Part shown: positions 31,879 to 37,919 of the stretch, piece after piece
How the letters are laid out: each line of letters begins with the position of its first letter
Position numbering within the stretch: position 1 is the stretch's first letter
NCBI GenBank assembly: GCA_033850885.1
Contig: JAWWPG010000034.1
Span: forward strand, 1 to 37,919
DNA: 37,919 nucleotides
Direction of reading: 5' to 3'
Origin: JAWWPG01 sp033850885
Lineage (GTDB): Bacteria > Actinomycetota > Actinomycetes > Propionibacteriales > Nocardioidaceae
Made by a program: the position numbers and the translations under genes
The notes under the pieces: generated by a model
Told to the model about the DNA's origin: nothing
Seen by the model: only the letters and a program-made list of their open reading frames with translations
Databases searched by the model: none

Positions 31879-33264
31879 ATGAGTGCCGAGGGGTTGGAGG
31901 CAGCCACCGCGAAGATGGAAGCGGGGGGAGTCCACCCCACAGCGATTGCGGTGTTCGAGCACTACTACCACCAGCTCGAGTCGGGTGCCACGGGTCTAAT
32001 CCACGAGTCCGACATCCGCCCACTCGAGGAACCGGCTGCCCTCTCCGATGTGACGATCTCCGACGACGAGGCGAGGGCGGCACTCGCCGACACCGTCGTC
32101 ATCAAGCTCAACGGCGGTCTCGGCACCGGAATGGGGATGGACCGCGCGAAGTCACTGGTTGCCGTGCGGGAAGGCCTGAGCTTCCTCGACCTCATCGTCC
32201 AGCAGGTCCTCTCCGCGCGCACCAGGTGGGACATCCGGCTCCCGCTGCTCTTCATGAACTCGTTCCGCACGCGTGACGACACGCTCGAGGCCCTCCGCCG
32301 GTACGACGACCTGCCGAGCGGAGGCCTCCCTCTCGACCTCCTGCAGAACCGCGAGCCCAAGCTGCTGGAGGACGACCTGATGCCGGTGGAGTGGCCGCCG
32401 GACCCCTCCCTCGAATGGTGCCCGCCGGGGCACGGCGACCTCTACACGGCGCTGGTGGGGTCGGGCGTGCTCACCCAGCTGCTTGACGCGGGGCTTCGCT
32501 ACGCCTTCGTCTCGAATGCGGACAACCTGGGGGCCACCGTCGACGGGCGGGTCGCCGGCTGGTTCGCCGGCACCGGCGCGCCACTCGCCAGCGAGGTATG
32601 TCGACGTACCCAGGCCGACCGCAAGGGCGGTCACCTCGCAGTCCGCGTCCGGGACGGCCAGCTGGTGCTACGGGACTCGGCGCAGACCGCACCGGAGGAC
32701 GAGGAGGCGTTCGCGGATGTGACCCGCCACCGCTTCTTCAACAGCAATAACCTGTGGCTCGACCTTCGGTCGCTCGACGAGGTGCTGCGCGCCCATGACG
32801 GTGTCCTCGGGCTGCCCCTGATGCGCAACGTCAAGAACGTCGATCCCGCGGACGCGGCGTCCCCGAAGGTGATCCAGATCGAGACCGCCATGGGTGCTGC
32901 CGTCGAGGTGTTCGAGGGTTCGCGGGCGCTCGAGGTCGAGCGGGCGCGGTTCCTGCCGGTCAAGTCGACGAACGACCTGCTCGCCCTCCGCTCGGACGTC
33001 TACGAGGTGGCCGACGACGGCGCGGTCCGCCTCGCGGGCGGACTCTCGCAGGCGCCGTACGTCGACCTGGACGCGGACCACTACAAGCTGCTCGCCGAGT
33101 TCGACGAGCGCTTCCCGGACGGGCCACCCTCGCTGAGGGAGGCCGAGTCATTCCAGGTGGAGGGCGACTGGACCTTCGGTCGTGACGTGGTGGTCCGAGG
33201 TGCCGTGGTCGTGGGGCCGGAGGGCTCGCCGGGCACCATCGCGCCCGGCACGGTCCTCAGCTGA
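31879..33264 (+). CDS. UTP--glucose-1-phosphate uridylyltransferase (UDPGP family)
   Basis: A 461-residue enzyme of the UDPGP family (eukaryote-like), not of the shorter bacterial GalU type. The nucleotide-binding signature KLNGGLGTGMGMDRAKS lies at about 76-92; PGHGDLYTAL and FVSNADNLGATVD are the UTP/sugar-phosphate blocks; RFLPVKSTNDLL is a late signature. It makes UDP-glucose from UTP and glucose 1-phosphate. TACGAT seven bases before the ATG (31866-31871) and no ribosome-binding site suggest a leaderless transcript; the longer open frame upstream is not needed. It leads the run of moeA, moaC, mogA, rimJ-like and sepX-like genes. Confidence 0.94.
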   Translation: MSAEGLEAATAKMEAGGVHPTAIAVFEHYYHQLESGATGLIHESDIRPLEEPAALSDVTISDDEARAALADTVVIKLNGGLGTGMGMDRAKSLVAVREGLSFLDLIVQQVLSARTRWDIRLPLLFMNSFRTRDDTLEALRRYDDLPSGGLPLDLLQNREPKLLEDDLMPVEWPPDPSLEWCPPGHGDLYTALVGSGVLTQLLDAGLRYAFVSNADNLGATVDGRVAGWFAGTGAPLASEVCRRTQADRKGGHLAVRVRDGQLVLRDSAQTAPEDEEAFADVTRHRFFNSNNLWLDLRSLDEVLRAHDGVLGLPLMRNVKNVDPADAASPKVIQIETAMGAAVEVFEGSRALEVERARFLPVKSTNDLLALRSDVYEVADDGAVRLAGGLSQAPYVDLDADHYKLLAEFDERFPDGPPSLREAESFQVEGDWTFGRDVVVRGAVVVGPEGSPGTIAPGTVLS

Positions 33265-33326
33265 CGGTGGATTAGGGTTTGGGCATCGCCTGACCTGAGT
33301 CCCCGAGCGACGAGAGCGGCCGCCAG

Positions 33327-34547
33327 ATGCGCAGCGTGGAAGAGCACCTCAACGCGATCCTCGACGTGGTGAGTCCGCTGCCGCCGTACGAGCAGCCGCT
33401 TCTCGAGGCGCTCGGCCTCCCGATCTGCATCGACGTGACGGCGGACATCGACCTGCCGAGCTTCGACAACTCCGCGATGGACGGCTACGCGGTGCGGTTC
33501 GAGGACGTCAAAGGCGCCAGCGAGGACACGCCGGTGGTGCTGCCGGTCGTGGGCGAGTCGGCGGCCGGCCAGACCAAGGCCTACGCCCTGTCGTCGGGGC
33601 AGGCGGTGAAGATCATGACGGGCGCGCCGATGCCGGCCGGTGCCGACGCCGTGGTCCCGGTCGAGTGGACCGACGGGGGCCGCGCCAGGGTCCGGATCGC
33701 GCAGCCACCCGAGCCGGGCCAGCACGTGCGCCCACGCGGCGACGACATCGTGGCCGGCGAGCTGTTGCTCGAGGAGGGCGACGTGCTCGGCCCCCGGCAG
33801 GTCGCGATCCTCGCAGCGACAGGTCGGTCCAGGGTTAAGGCACGGCCCCGTCCGCGGGTGGTGGTGATCTCGACCGGCAGCGAGCTGCGGGAGCCCGGCA
33901 CCCAGCTCGGGTTCGACTCGATCCACGACTCGAACTCCTACATGCTCGCGGCCCAGTCCCGCGCTGCGGATGCGATCGCGTACCGGGTCGGCATCGTGAC
34001 CGACGACCCGCACGAGCTGACCGCCACGCTGTCAGACCAGCTGGTGCGAGCCGATCTGGTCGTCACCAGTGGCGGAGTCAGCAAGGGCGAGTACGACGTC
34101 GTCAAGGAGGTGCTGAGCCGGCTCGGCACCGTGAGCTTCGACGAGGTCTCGATGCAGCCCGGCAAGCCCCAGGGGTTCGGCACGATCGGCGAGGACCAGA
34201 CCCCCATCTTCACCCTGCCCGGCAACCCGGTGTCGTCGTACGTCTCGTTCGAGGTCTTCGTGCTGCCGGCCCTCAGGAGGATGATGGGGAAGCTGCCCTA
34301 CCGCCGGCCGTCGGTACGGGCGACCTGCCGGAGCGGGTTCCGGTCGCCGCCGGGGCGACGGCAGTTCATGCGCGGGCGCTTCGAGGTGACCGGCCGGGGA
34401 CCCTTCGTCACGCCGGTCGGCGGTCACGGCAGCCACCTGATCGGTGGCCTGTCGAGGTCCAACTGCCTGATCGTCGTCCCTGAGGCGAAGACCGAGATCG
34501 AGGAGGGCAGCATGGTCGACACGCTCGTTCTCGACCGGAACTTCTGA
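33327..34547 (+). CDS. moeA: Molybdopterin molybdotransferase MoeA / gephyrin-like protein Glp
   Basis: A 406-residue MoeA. DLPSFDNSAMDGYAVR is the N-terminal signature; KIMTGAPMPAGADAVVPVE, GQHVRPRGDDIVAGELLL, then VVISTGSELREPG and VVTSGGVSKGEYDVV form the molybdopterin-binding core; LPGNPVSSYVSFEVFVLPAL closes it. It inserts molybdate into adenylylated molybdopterin. The ATG at 33327 lies 62 nt after the UDP-glucose pyrophosphorylase stop, with GAGAG upstream. It overlaps moaC by one base. Corynebacterial MoeA-like Glp also binds FtsZ and works with a membrane receptor, GLPR; a GLPR/SepX-like gene lies downstream here, so a second role in division is possible. Confidence 0.95.
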   Translation: MRSVEEHLNAILDVVSPLPPYEQPLLEALGLPICIDVTADIDLPSFDNSAMDGYAVRFEDVKGASEDTPVVLPVVGESAAGQTKAYALSSGQAVKIMTGAPMPAGADAVVPVEWTDGGRARVRIAQPPEPGQHVRPRGDDIVAGELLLEEGDVLGPRQVAILAATGRSRVKARPRPRVVVISTGSELREPGTQLGFDSIHDSNSYMLAAQSRAADAIAYRVGIVTDDPHELTATLSDQLVRADLVVTSGGVSKGEYDVVKEVLSRLGTVSFDEVSMQPGKPQGFGTIGEDQTPIFTLPGNPVSSYVSFEVFVLPALRRMMGKLPYRRPSVRATCRSGFRSPPGRRQFMRGRFEVTGRGPFVTPVGGHGSHLIGGLSRSNCLIVVPEAKTEIEEGSMVDTLVLDRNF

Positions 34548-35080
34548 TGGTCGGAGCAGGCATCGAGGCGAACCCGCCGGCCGGGGCCGGTGAACGCGCG
34601 CCGGTCTCGGGGCTGACCCACGTCGACGACGCCGGCGCGGCGCGGATGGTCGACATCTCGGAGAAGCCGGTGACCGCTCGGGAGGCGGAGGCAGCCGGGC
34701 GGGTGCTGGTCAGCCCGCGGGTGGTGGAGCTGCTGCGCGGGCAGGGTATGCCCAAAGGTGACGCACTCGGGGTGGCGCGAGTAGCAGGCATCCTGGGGGC
34801 CAAACGCACACCCGACCTGGTGCCGCTCTGCCACCCGATCGCGATCACCGGGGTCAGCGTCGACGTCACGGTGACGGACGAGGCGGTCGAGATCACGGCG
34901 CGCGTCCGTACCGCGGACCGGACCGGGGTCGAGATGGAAGCCCTGACCGCGGTGGCAGTGGCCGGTCTTGCCCTCGTGGACATGGTGAAGTCCGTCGACC
35001 GGGACGCCGTGATCTCCGACGTACGCGTGACGCGCAAGTCGGGGGGTCGACGCGGAACCTGGACACGAGATGAGGTCTGA
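34547..35080 (+). CDS. moaC: Cyclic pyranopterin monophosphate synthase MoaC
   Basis: A 177-residue MoaC, which forms cyclic pyranopterin monophosphate in the first stage of molybdenum cofactor synthesis. Signatures: HVDDAGAARMVDISEKPVT, PKGDALGVARVAGI, the block KRTPDLVPLCHPI with the conserved His/Pro, and VEMEALTAVAVAGLALVDM followed by the conserved KS. The N-terminus is about 20 residues longer than the minimum. Its ATG overlaps the moeA stop (TGATG), so translation is coupled. MoaA is not in the window. Confidence 0.96.
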   Translation: MVGAGIEANPPAGAGERAPVSGLTHVDDAGAARMVDISEKPVTAREAEAAGRVLVSPRVVELLRGQGMPKGDALGVARVAGILGAKRTPDLVPLCHPIAITGVSVDVTVTDEAVEITARVRTADRTGVEMEALTAVAVAGLALVDMVKSVDRDAVISDVRVTRKSGGRRGTWTRDEV

Positions 35081-35591
35081 GGTGCTGAACGGGAGGACAG
35101 CCCTCGTTGTCTCCGTCTCCAGCCGGTCGGCGGCGGGCGTGTACGACGACACAACCGGGCCTAGGATCGTCAAAGCCCTGCGGGAGATAGGGTTTGGAGC
35201 GGTGACCGCGAAGGTGGTGCCCGATGGCGAGCCGGTTCGGGCGGCCCTGCAGGCGGCGGTCGACGCCGAGATCGACCTCGTGGTGACCACCGGAGGCACC
35301 GGGATCTCACCCACCGACCGCACTCCCGAGATGACCCGAGCTGTCGTCACCCATGAGGTGCCGGGGATCGCCGAGGCGATCCGCGCCTTCGGTGTGGGCA
35401 AGGGCATCCCGACCGCCGCCTTGTCACGTGGGGTTGCCGGTCTTGCCGGGGGCACGTTGGTTGTGAACCTGCCGGGCTCGCCGGGCGGCGTCAAGGACGG
35501 GCTGGCGGTCCTCACGCCGCTGCTCGAGCATGCCCTCGACCAGGTGCGGGGCCGTGACCATCCCCGCCCCCATGAGGGTGACGACCCCTGA
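35070..35591 (+). CDS. mogA: Molybdopterin adenylyltransferase, MogA/MoaB family
   Basis: A 173-residue MogA/MoaB protein that adenylylates molybdopterin before MoeA acts. VVSVSSRSAAGVYDDTTGP is the N-terminal block; LVVTTGGTGISPTDRTPE contains the GGTG molybdopterin-binding motif; VVNLPGSPGGVKDGL is the C-terminal loop. It overlaps moaC by 11 nt, so moeA, moaC and mogA form one translational unit. Confidence 0.94.
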   Translation: MRSEVLNGRTALVVSVSSRSAAGVYDDTTGPRIVKALREIGFGAVTAKVVPDGEPVRAALQAAVDAEIDLVVTTGGTGISPTDRTPEMTRAVVTHEVPGIAEAIRAFGVGKGIPTAALSRGVAGLAGGTLVVNLPGSPGGVKDGLAVLTPLLEHALDQVRGRDHPRPHEGDDP

Positions 35592-35626
35592 CACGGGGAT
35601 GGCCCGTCCAACTGAGCGCCGGCCCG

Positions 35627-36184
35627 GTGGGCCTGCGCCCGCTGAGGAGACGGGACGCGCGCCGGTGGGCAGAGCTACGTCGGAGCAACCTGGCCTGGCT
35701 CGCCGAGTGGGAGGCGACTCAGCCGCCACGCGGCGGCGCGCTCAGTGCGAGCTACGGGACGATGACGCGTGACCTGGTCCGGCAGGGCAAGCAGGGAAAG
35801 GCGCTCCCGTTCGTGCTGACCTACCACGGCGAGATGGTCGGCCAGGTCACGGTCACCGGCATCACCTGGGGCTCCGCGCGGTGGGCGCAGGTCGGCTACT
35901 GGATAGACGAAGCCCATGCGGGCAAGGGGATCATGCCGGTCGCCGTTGCCTTGGCCTGTGACCACTGTCTACAAACGATGCGGCTGCACCGAATCGAGAT
36001 CGCGATCCGGCCGGAGAACGTGGCGAGCCTGCGCGTGGTCGAGAAGCTGGGCTTCGTGCGGATCGGCAAGGCGCCCCGCTATCTGCACATCCACGGACAG
36101 TGGCGCGACCACCTGCTGTTCGCGATCACGGCGGAGGACGCGCCTGCCGGGCTGCTGGGCCGGCTCACCTCCCGTCCGCAGTGA
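35627..36184 (+). CDS. RimJ/RimL-type GNAT acetyltransferase
   Basis: A GNAT protein of about 185 residues like RimJ, which acetylates N-termini of ribosomal proteins. GLRPLRRRDARRWAELRRSN is the N-terminal block; VGYWIDEAHAGKGIMPVAVALA is the acetyl-CoA motif; HRIEIAIRPENVASLRVVEKLGF is the hallmark. The GTG at 35627 has no ribosome-binding site. The frame is open 39 nt further to a CTG at 35588 overlapping the mogA stop, and those residues read WPVQLSAGPVGL, which resembles the usual opening of these proteins, so the true start may be upstream. Confidence 0.9.
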   Translation: MGLRPLRRRDARRWAELRRSNLAWLAEWEATQPPRGGALSASYGTMTRDLVRQGKQGKALPFVLTYHGEMVGQVTVTGITWGSARWAQVGYWIDEAHAGKGIMPVAVALACDHCLQTMRLHRIEIAIRPENVASLRVVEKLGFVRIGKAPRYLHIHGQWRDHLLFAITAEDAPAGLLGRLTSRPQ

Positions 36185-36284
36185 ACCCCAACTGCCACAG
36201 TGTTCTCAAGATTCCCTGCTTTCCCAGGCGACACACCGATGCGGCTGCGCGGATGGGGCACGGCCCCGCAATAGCGTCATACCT

Positions 36285-37196
36285 GTGTTGACCGGAGTGA
36301 TCTATGGCGCCATCGTCGTCGTCTGGGCCGCCTACCTTGTCCCGCTGGCCTTGCGCCGCCACGACGAGGCATCCCGAACACGTTCCATCGAGCGCTTCTC
36401 GTCGGCCATGCGGGTGCTCGCGAGGCGGGGGGCCACCGCCACGGCGAGCGCCAGGGTGGTCGTCACGCCGGGGCGCAAAGGGTCGCGGGTGGTTACCCCC
36501 GACCTCGGTCCGGAGCCCGAGCGAGTCCTGGTCACCCTACGCCCGAACCGTCTCGCTGAGGCGGCTGCCGCCTCGCGCCGTCGTCGGGTGCTGGTGATCC
36601 TGGTCGCCACCACACTGCTCGTGGGTGCGGCCGCGTTCGCCGGCGTCGCCCCGCTGTGGTCGCCGGGGGTCCCGGCTCTGCTTGTCGCCGTGTTCCTGGT
36701 CGCGGCACGGCGCTCGGTGCGCCGGGTCGGCGCACCCGTCTGGGTCGAGGCGCCCGCTGCGGACCAGACGTCCGGTGTCGTCGTACGGCGGCCTGCGGTC
36801 CGGGTCGACACGTCGCGTGGCCACCACGAAGGCGAGCAGGCGGCCGACGAGGTCCCGATCAACATGACCGCACCGGAACCGCGGGAGGCGCCGCCAGGGA
36901 GTGCGGGGCAGGCCATCCCTGCCCCCTCGACGGAGGCAGCCGACGGTGGGTCGCTCTGGGACCCGTTGCCGGTCACACTTCCCACGTATGTGAGCGCTCC
37001 GGTGGTGAAGCGCACGATCCGCACAGTGGAGCTCGGCGAGCCGGGGATGTGGTCGTCAGGCCACTCCACCGATGAAGCGCCGGCGGCGACGACCCAGGGG
37101 AAGCCGAGCGCCGCAGCGGCGCCGGATGGGCCCGCCGAGGGTGTCCCGAACGACGACGAGGTGACCCAAGAGGTGCCGCGCGTCGTCAACGGCTGA
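36285..37196 (+). CDS. SepX/GLPR-like membrane protein
   Basis: A 303-residue membrane protein. One transmembrane segment at the N-terminus (LTGVIYGAIVVVWAAYLVPL) is followed by RRHDEASRTRSIERFSSAMRVL, a pattern I recall from Streptomyces SepX and corynebacterial GLPR: IY-x-x-IV-x-x-WAAYLVP, then a charged stretch and RFS(S/T)A. A hydrophobic hairpin (about 100-140) follows RRRRVLVILVATTLL. The last 150 residues are disordered, Pro/Ala/Glu-rich. The GTG at 36285 has TAGCGT seven bases upstream (36272-36277) and no ribosome-binding site, so it is probably leaderless. SepX and GLPR organise FtsZ-dependent division with Glp. The match is from memory and not tested by alignment. Confidence 0.68.
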   Translation: MLTGVIYGAIVVVWAAYLVPLALRRHDEASRTRSIERFSSAMRVLARRGATATASARVVVTPGRKGSRVVTPDLGPEPERVLVTLRPNRLAEAAAASRRRRVLVILVATTLLVGAAAFAGVAPLWSPGVPALLVAVFLVAARRSVRRVGAPVWVEAPAADQTSGVVVRRPAVRVDTSRGHHEGEQAADEVPINMTAPEPREAPPGSAGQAIPAPSTEAADGGSLWDPLPVTLPTYVSAPVVKRTIRTVELGEPGMWSSGHSTDEAPAATTQGKPSAAAAPDGPAEGVPNDDEVTQEVPRVVNG

Positions 37197-37245
37197 CCGA
37201 GCGCAGCGTCCACTTTGTTCCCCGGTATGGAGTAGCTGCCGGATG

Positions 37246-37274
37246 CTGGCAGGCCTCCCGCCGGATGCTAAAGT
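37246..37274 (+). promoter_or_regulatory. Promoter of the tRNA-Ala gene
   Basis: CTGGCA (37246-37251), 17 bp, TAAAGT (37269-37274). Start of transcription would be near 37281, giving a 5' leader of about 38 nt before the tRNA. Two 10-bp direct repeats, GCCGGATGCT (37238-37247 and 37260-37269), overlap the boxes with a 22-bp step. Confidence 0.5.
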
Positions 37275-37318
37275 GTGCCCTCGGTTTGTCCGCCTGCTCG
37301 AGTCCTGCGGCAGGTCCA

Positions 37319-37391
37319 GGGGCTGTAGCGCAGCTGGTAGCGCACCTCGTTCGCAACGAGGGGGTCAGGGGTTCAAATCCCCTCAGCTCCA
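37319..37391 (+). tRNA. tRNA-Ala (anticodon CGC)
   Basis: A complete 73-nt cloverleaf. The acceptor stem GGGGCTG pairs with CAGCTCC (one G-U), discriminator A at 37391. The D arm is GCGC/GCGC. The anticodon stem CCTCG/CGAGG encloses TTCGCAA, giving anticodon CGC (codon GCG). The T arm is AGGGG/CCCCT around TTCAAAT. CCA is not encoded. Alanine identity fits the first acceptor pairs, including a G-U wobble at position 3-70, the major alanine determinant. Confidence 0.97.
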
Positions 37392-37577
37392 CAAATCTGG
37401 CCCAGTGATTCTGGCCGTTCAGTGCCGCGCCCACCAGCAAAAAGTCGCTCGCGGTCGAACATTGACAGCTCGTCTCCCGGTGTCGGCCGGTGCCCTCGGC
37501 GTGACGAACCTCGAAGGTCGTCGCCGCACAGTGCGACGATCGGTGGATGACGCCAGCGCGAAACCGGAGGTGGCATC

Positions 37578-37919
37578 GTGGATGTGCAGTTCATTACTAG
37601 CGTCGCAGTGATCACCCCTGATGTGGCCGTCAGCCGGGAGTTGTACGTGGACACTCTTCGGTTGCCGCTCGTCGCCGAAGGCGATGGCTACCTGCACAGC
37701 GAAGCGATTGACGGTTGCAAGTCCTTTGGAGTGTGGCCACTGGCGCAGGCCGCGCAGGCATGCTTCGGTGTGCCGGACTGGCCGGCCGGTAAGCCGGTGC
37801 CGCAAGCGAGTGTGGAGTTTGAGGTCGCGGACGCCAACACTGTCCAGGTCGCAGCGGAGGAATTGAAGGCCAGCGGCTTTGTGCTACTGCACGACGCCCG
37901 AACCGAGCCCTGGGGACAG
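37578..37919 (+). CDS. Glyoxalase-like (VOC) protein, 3' end outside the window
   Basis: The frame starts at GTG 37578, seven bases after GGAGG, and runs off the right edge with 114 codons and no stop. It reads VDVQFITSVAVITPDVAVSR, then ELYVDTLRLPLV, the first strand and helix of a VOC module. ASVEFEVADANTVQVAAEEL and KASGFVLLHDARTEPWGQ follow the second-half pattern of antibiotic-resistance/glyoxalase-like proteins. Its third-position G/C is visibly lower than in the Mo-cofactor genes. Function unknown. Confidence 0.82.
   Translation, partial: MDVQFITSVAVITPDVAVSRELYVDTLRLPLVAEGDGYLHSEAIDGCKSFGVWPLAQAAQACFGVPDWPAGKPVPQASVEFEVADANTVQVAAEELKASGFVLLHDARTEPWGQ

Noticed and set aside
1..37919. 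Defence systems, prophage, transposons or a biosynthetic gene cluster
   Set aside because: No integrase, transposase, nuclease-helicase, toxin-antitoxin, polyketide or peptide synthetase signature was seen in any frame with coding character.

Overview
The window is GC-rich actinobacterial chromosome, most likely from the order Propionibacteriales (Nocardioides-like). The evidence is the strong G/C bias at third codon positions, frequent GTG starts, many leaderless transcripts with a TANNNT box 6-7 nt before the start codon, a mycothiol-type DinB protein, and the gene order FTHF cyclo-ligase / UDP-glucose pyrophosphorylase / glp-moeA / moaC / mogA / rimJ / sepX-like. The order-level assignment is inference; no rRNA or other taxonomic marker is present.

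Left part (1-14.2 kb), accessory in character with more relaxed codon use: the 3' end of a possible CHAD-domain gene; two secreted phosphoester hydrolases flanking an orphan OmpR/PhoB-type DNA-binding protein, with a PHO-box-like tandem 11-bp repeat; a GcvT-like folate enzyme; a DinB/mycothiol protein; a glyoxalase-like protein divergent from a two-gene esterase operon; two related AraC regulators transcribed divergently; a third secreted phosphoesterase; and two small exported proteins of unknown function.

Middle (14.3-25.4 kb): a YihY/BrkB membrane protein, a DUF1684 protein, a DUF1579-like protein, an exported TAP-type peptidase, a GNAT acetyltransferase, a lytic transglycosylase with a histidine-rich linker, a pair of overlapping M16 peptidase genes (one with the zinc motif, one without), and phosphoglucomutase. 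A strong 20-bp inverted repeat lies between the M16 pair and pgm.

Right part (25.5-37.9 kb), conserved and GC-rich: an NAD-dependent epimerase-like protein, a small conserved protein, MscL, a SAF/CpaB-like protein, an FmdB zinc-ribbon protein with an almost perfect CIRCE (HrcA operator) element and promoter in front of it, a membrane-anchored penicillin acylase, 5-FTHF cyclo-ligase, and a co-directional run of UDP-glucose pyrophosphorylase, MoeA/Glp, MoaC, MogA, RimJ-like acetyltransferase and a SepX/GLPR-like membrane protein. A tRNA-Ala(CGC) and the start of another glyoxalase-like gene close the window. Phosphoglucomutase and UDP-glucose pyrophosphorylase together make UDP-glucose; MoeA, MoaC and MogA serve molybdenum cofactor synthesis. 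The MoeA/SepX-like pair may also serve cell division.

The items most worth following are the CIRCE element on the FmdB-like gene, the MoeA/Glp and SepX/GLPR-like pairing, the PHO-box-like repeat among secreted phosphatases, and the large intergenic inverted repeat. I saw no transposase, integrase, CRISPR array or recognisable defence system.
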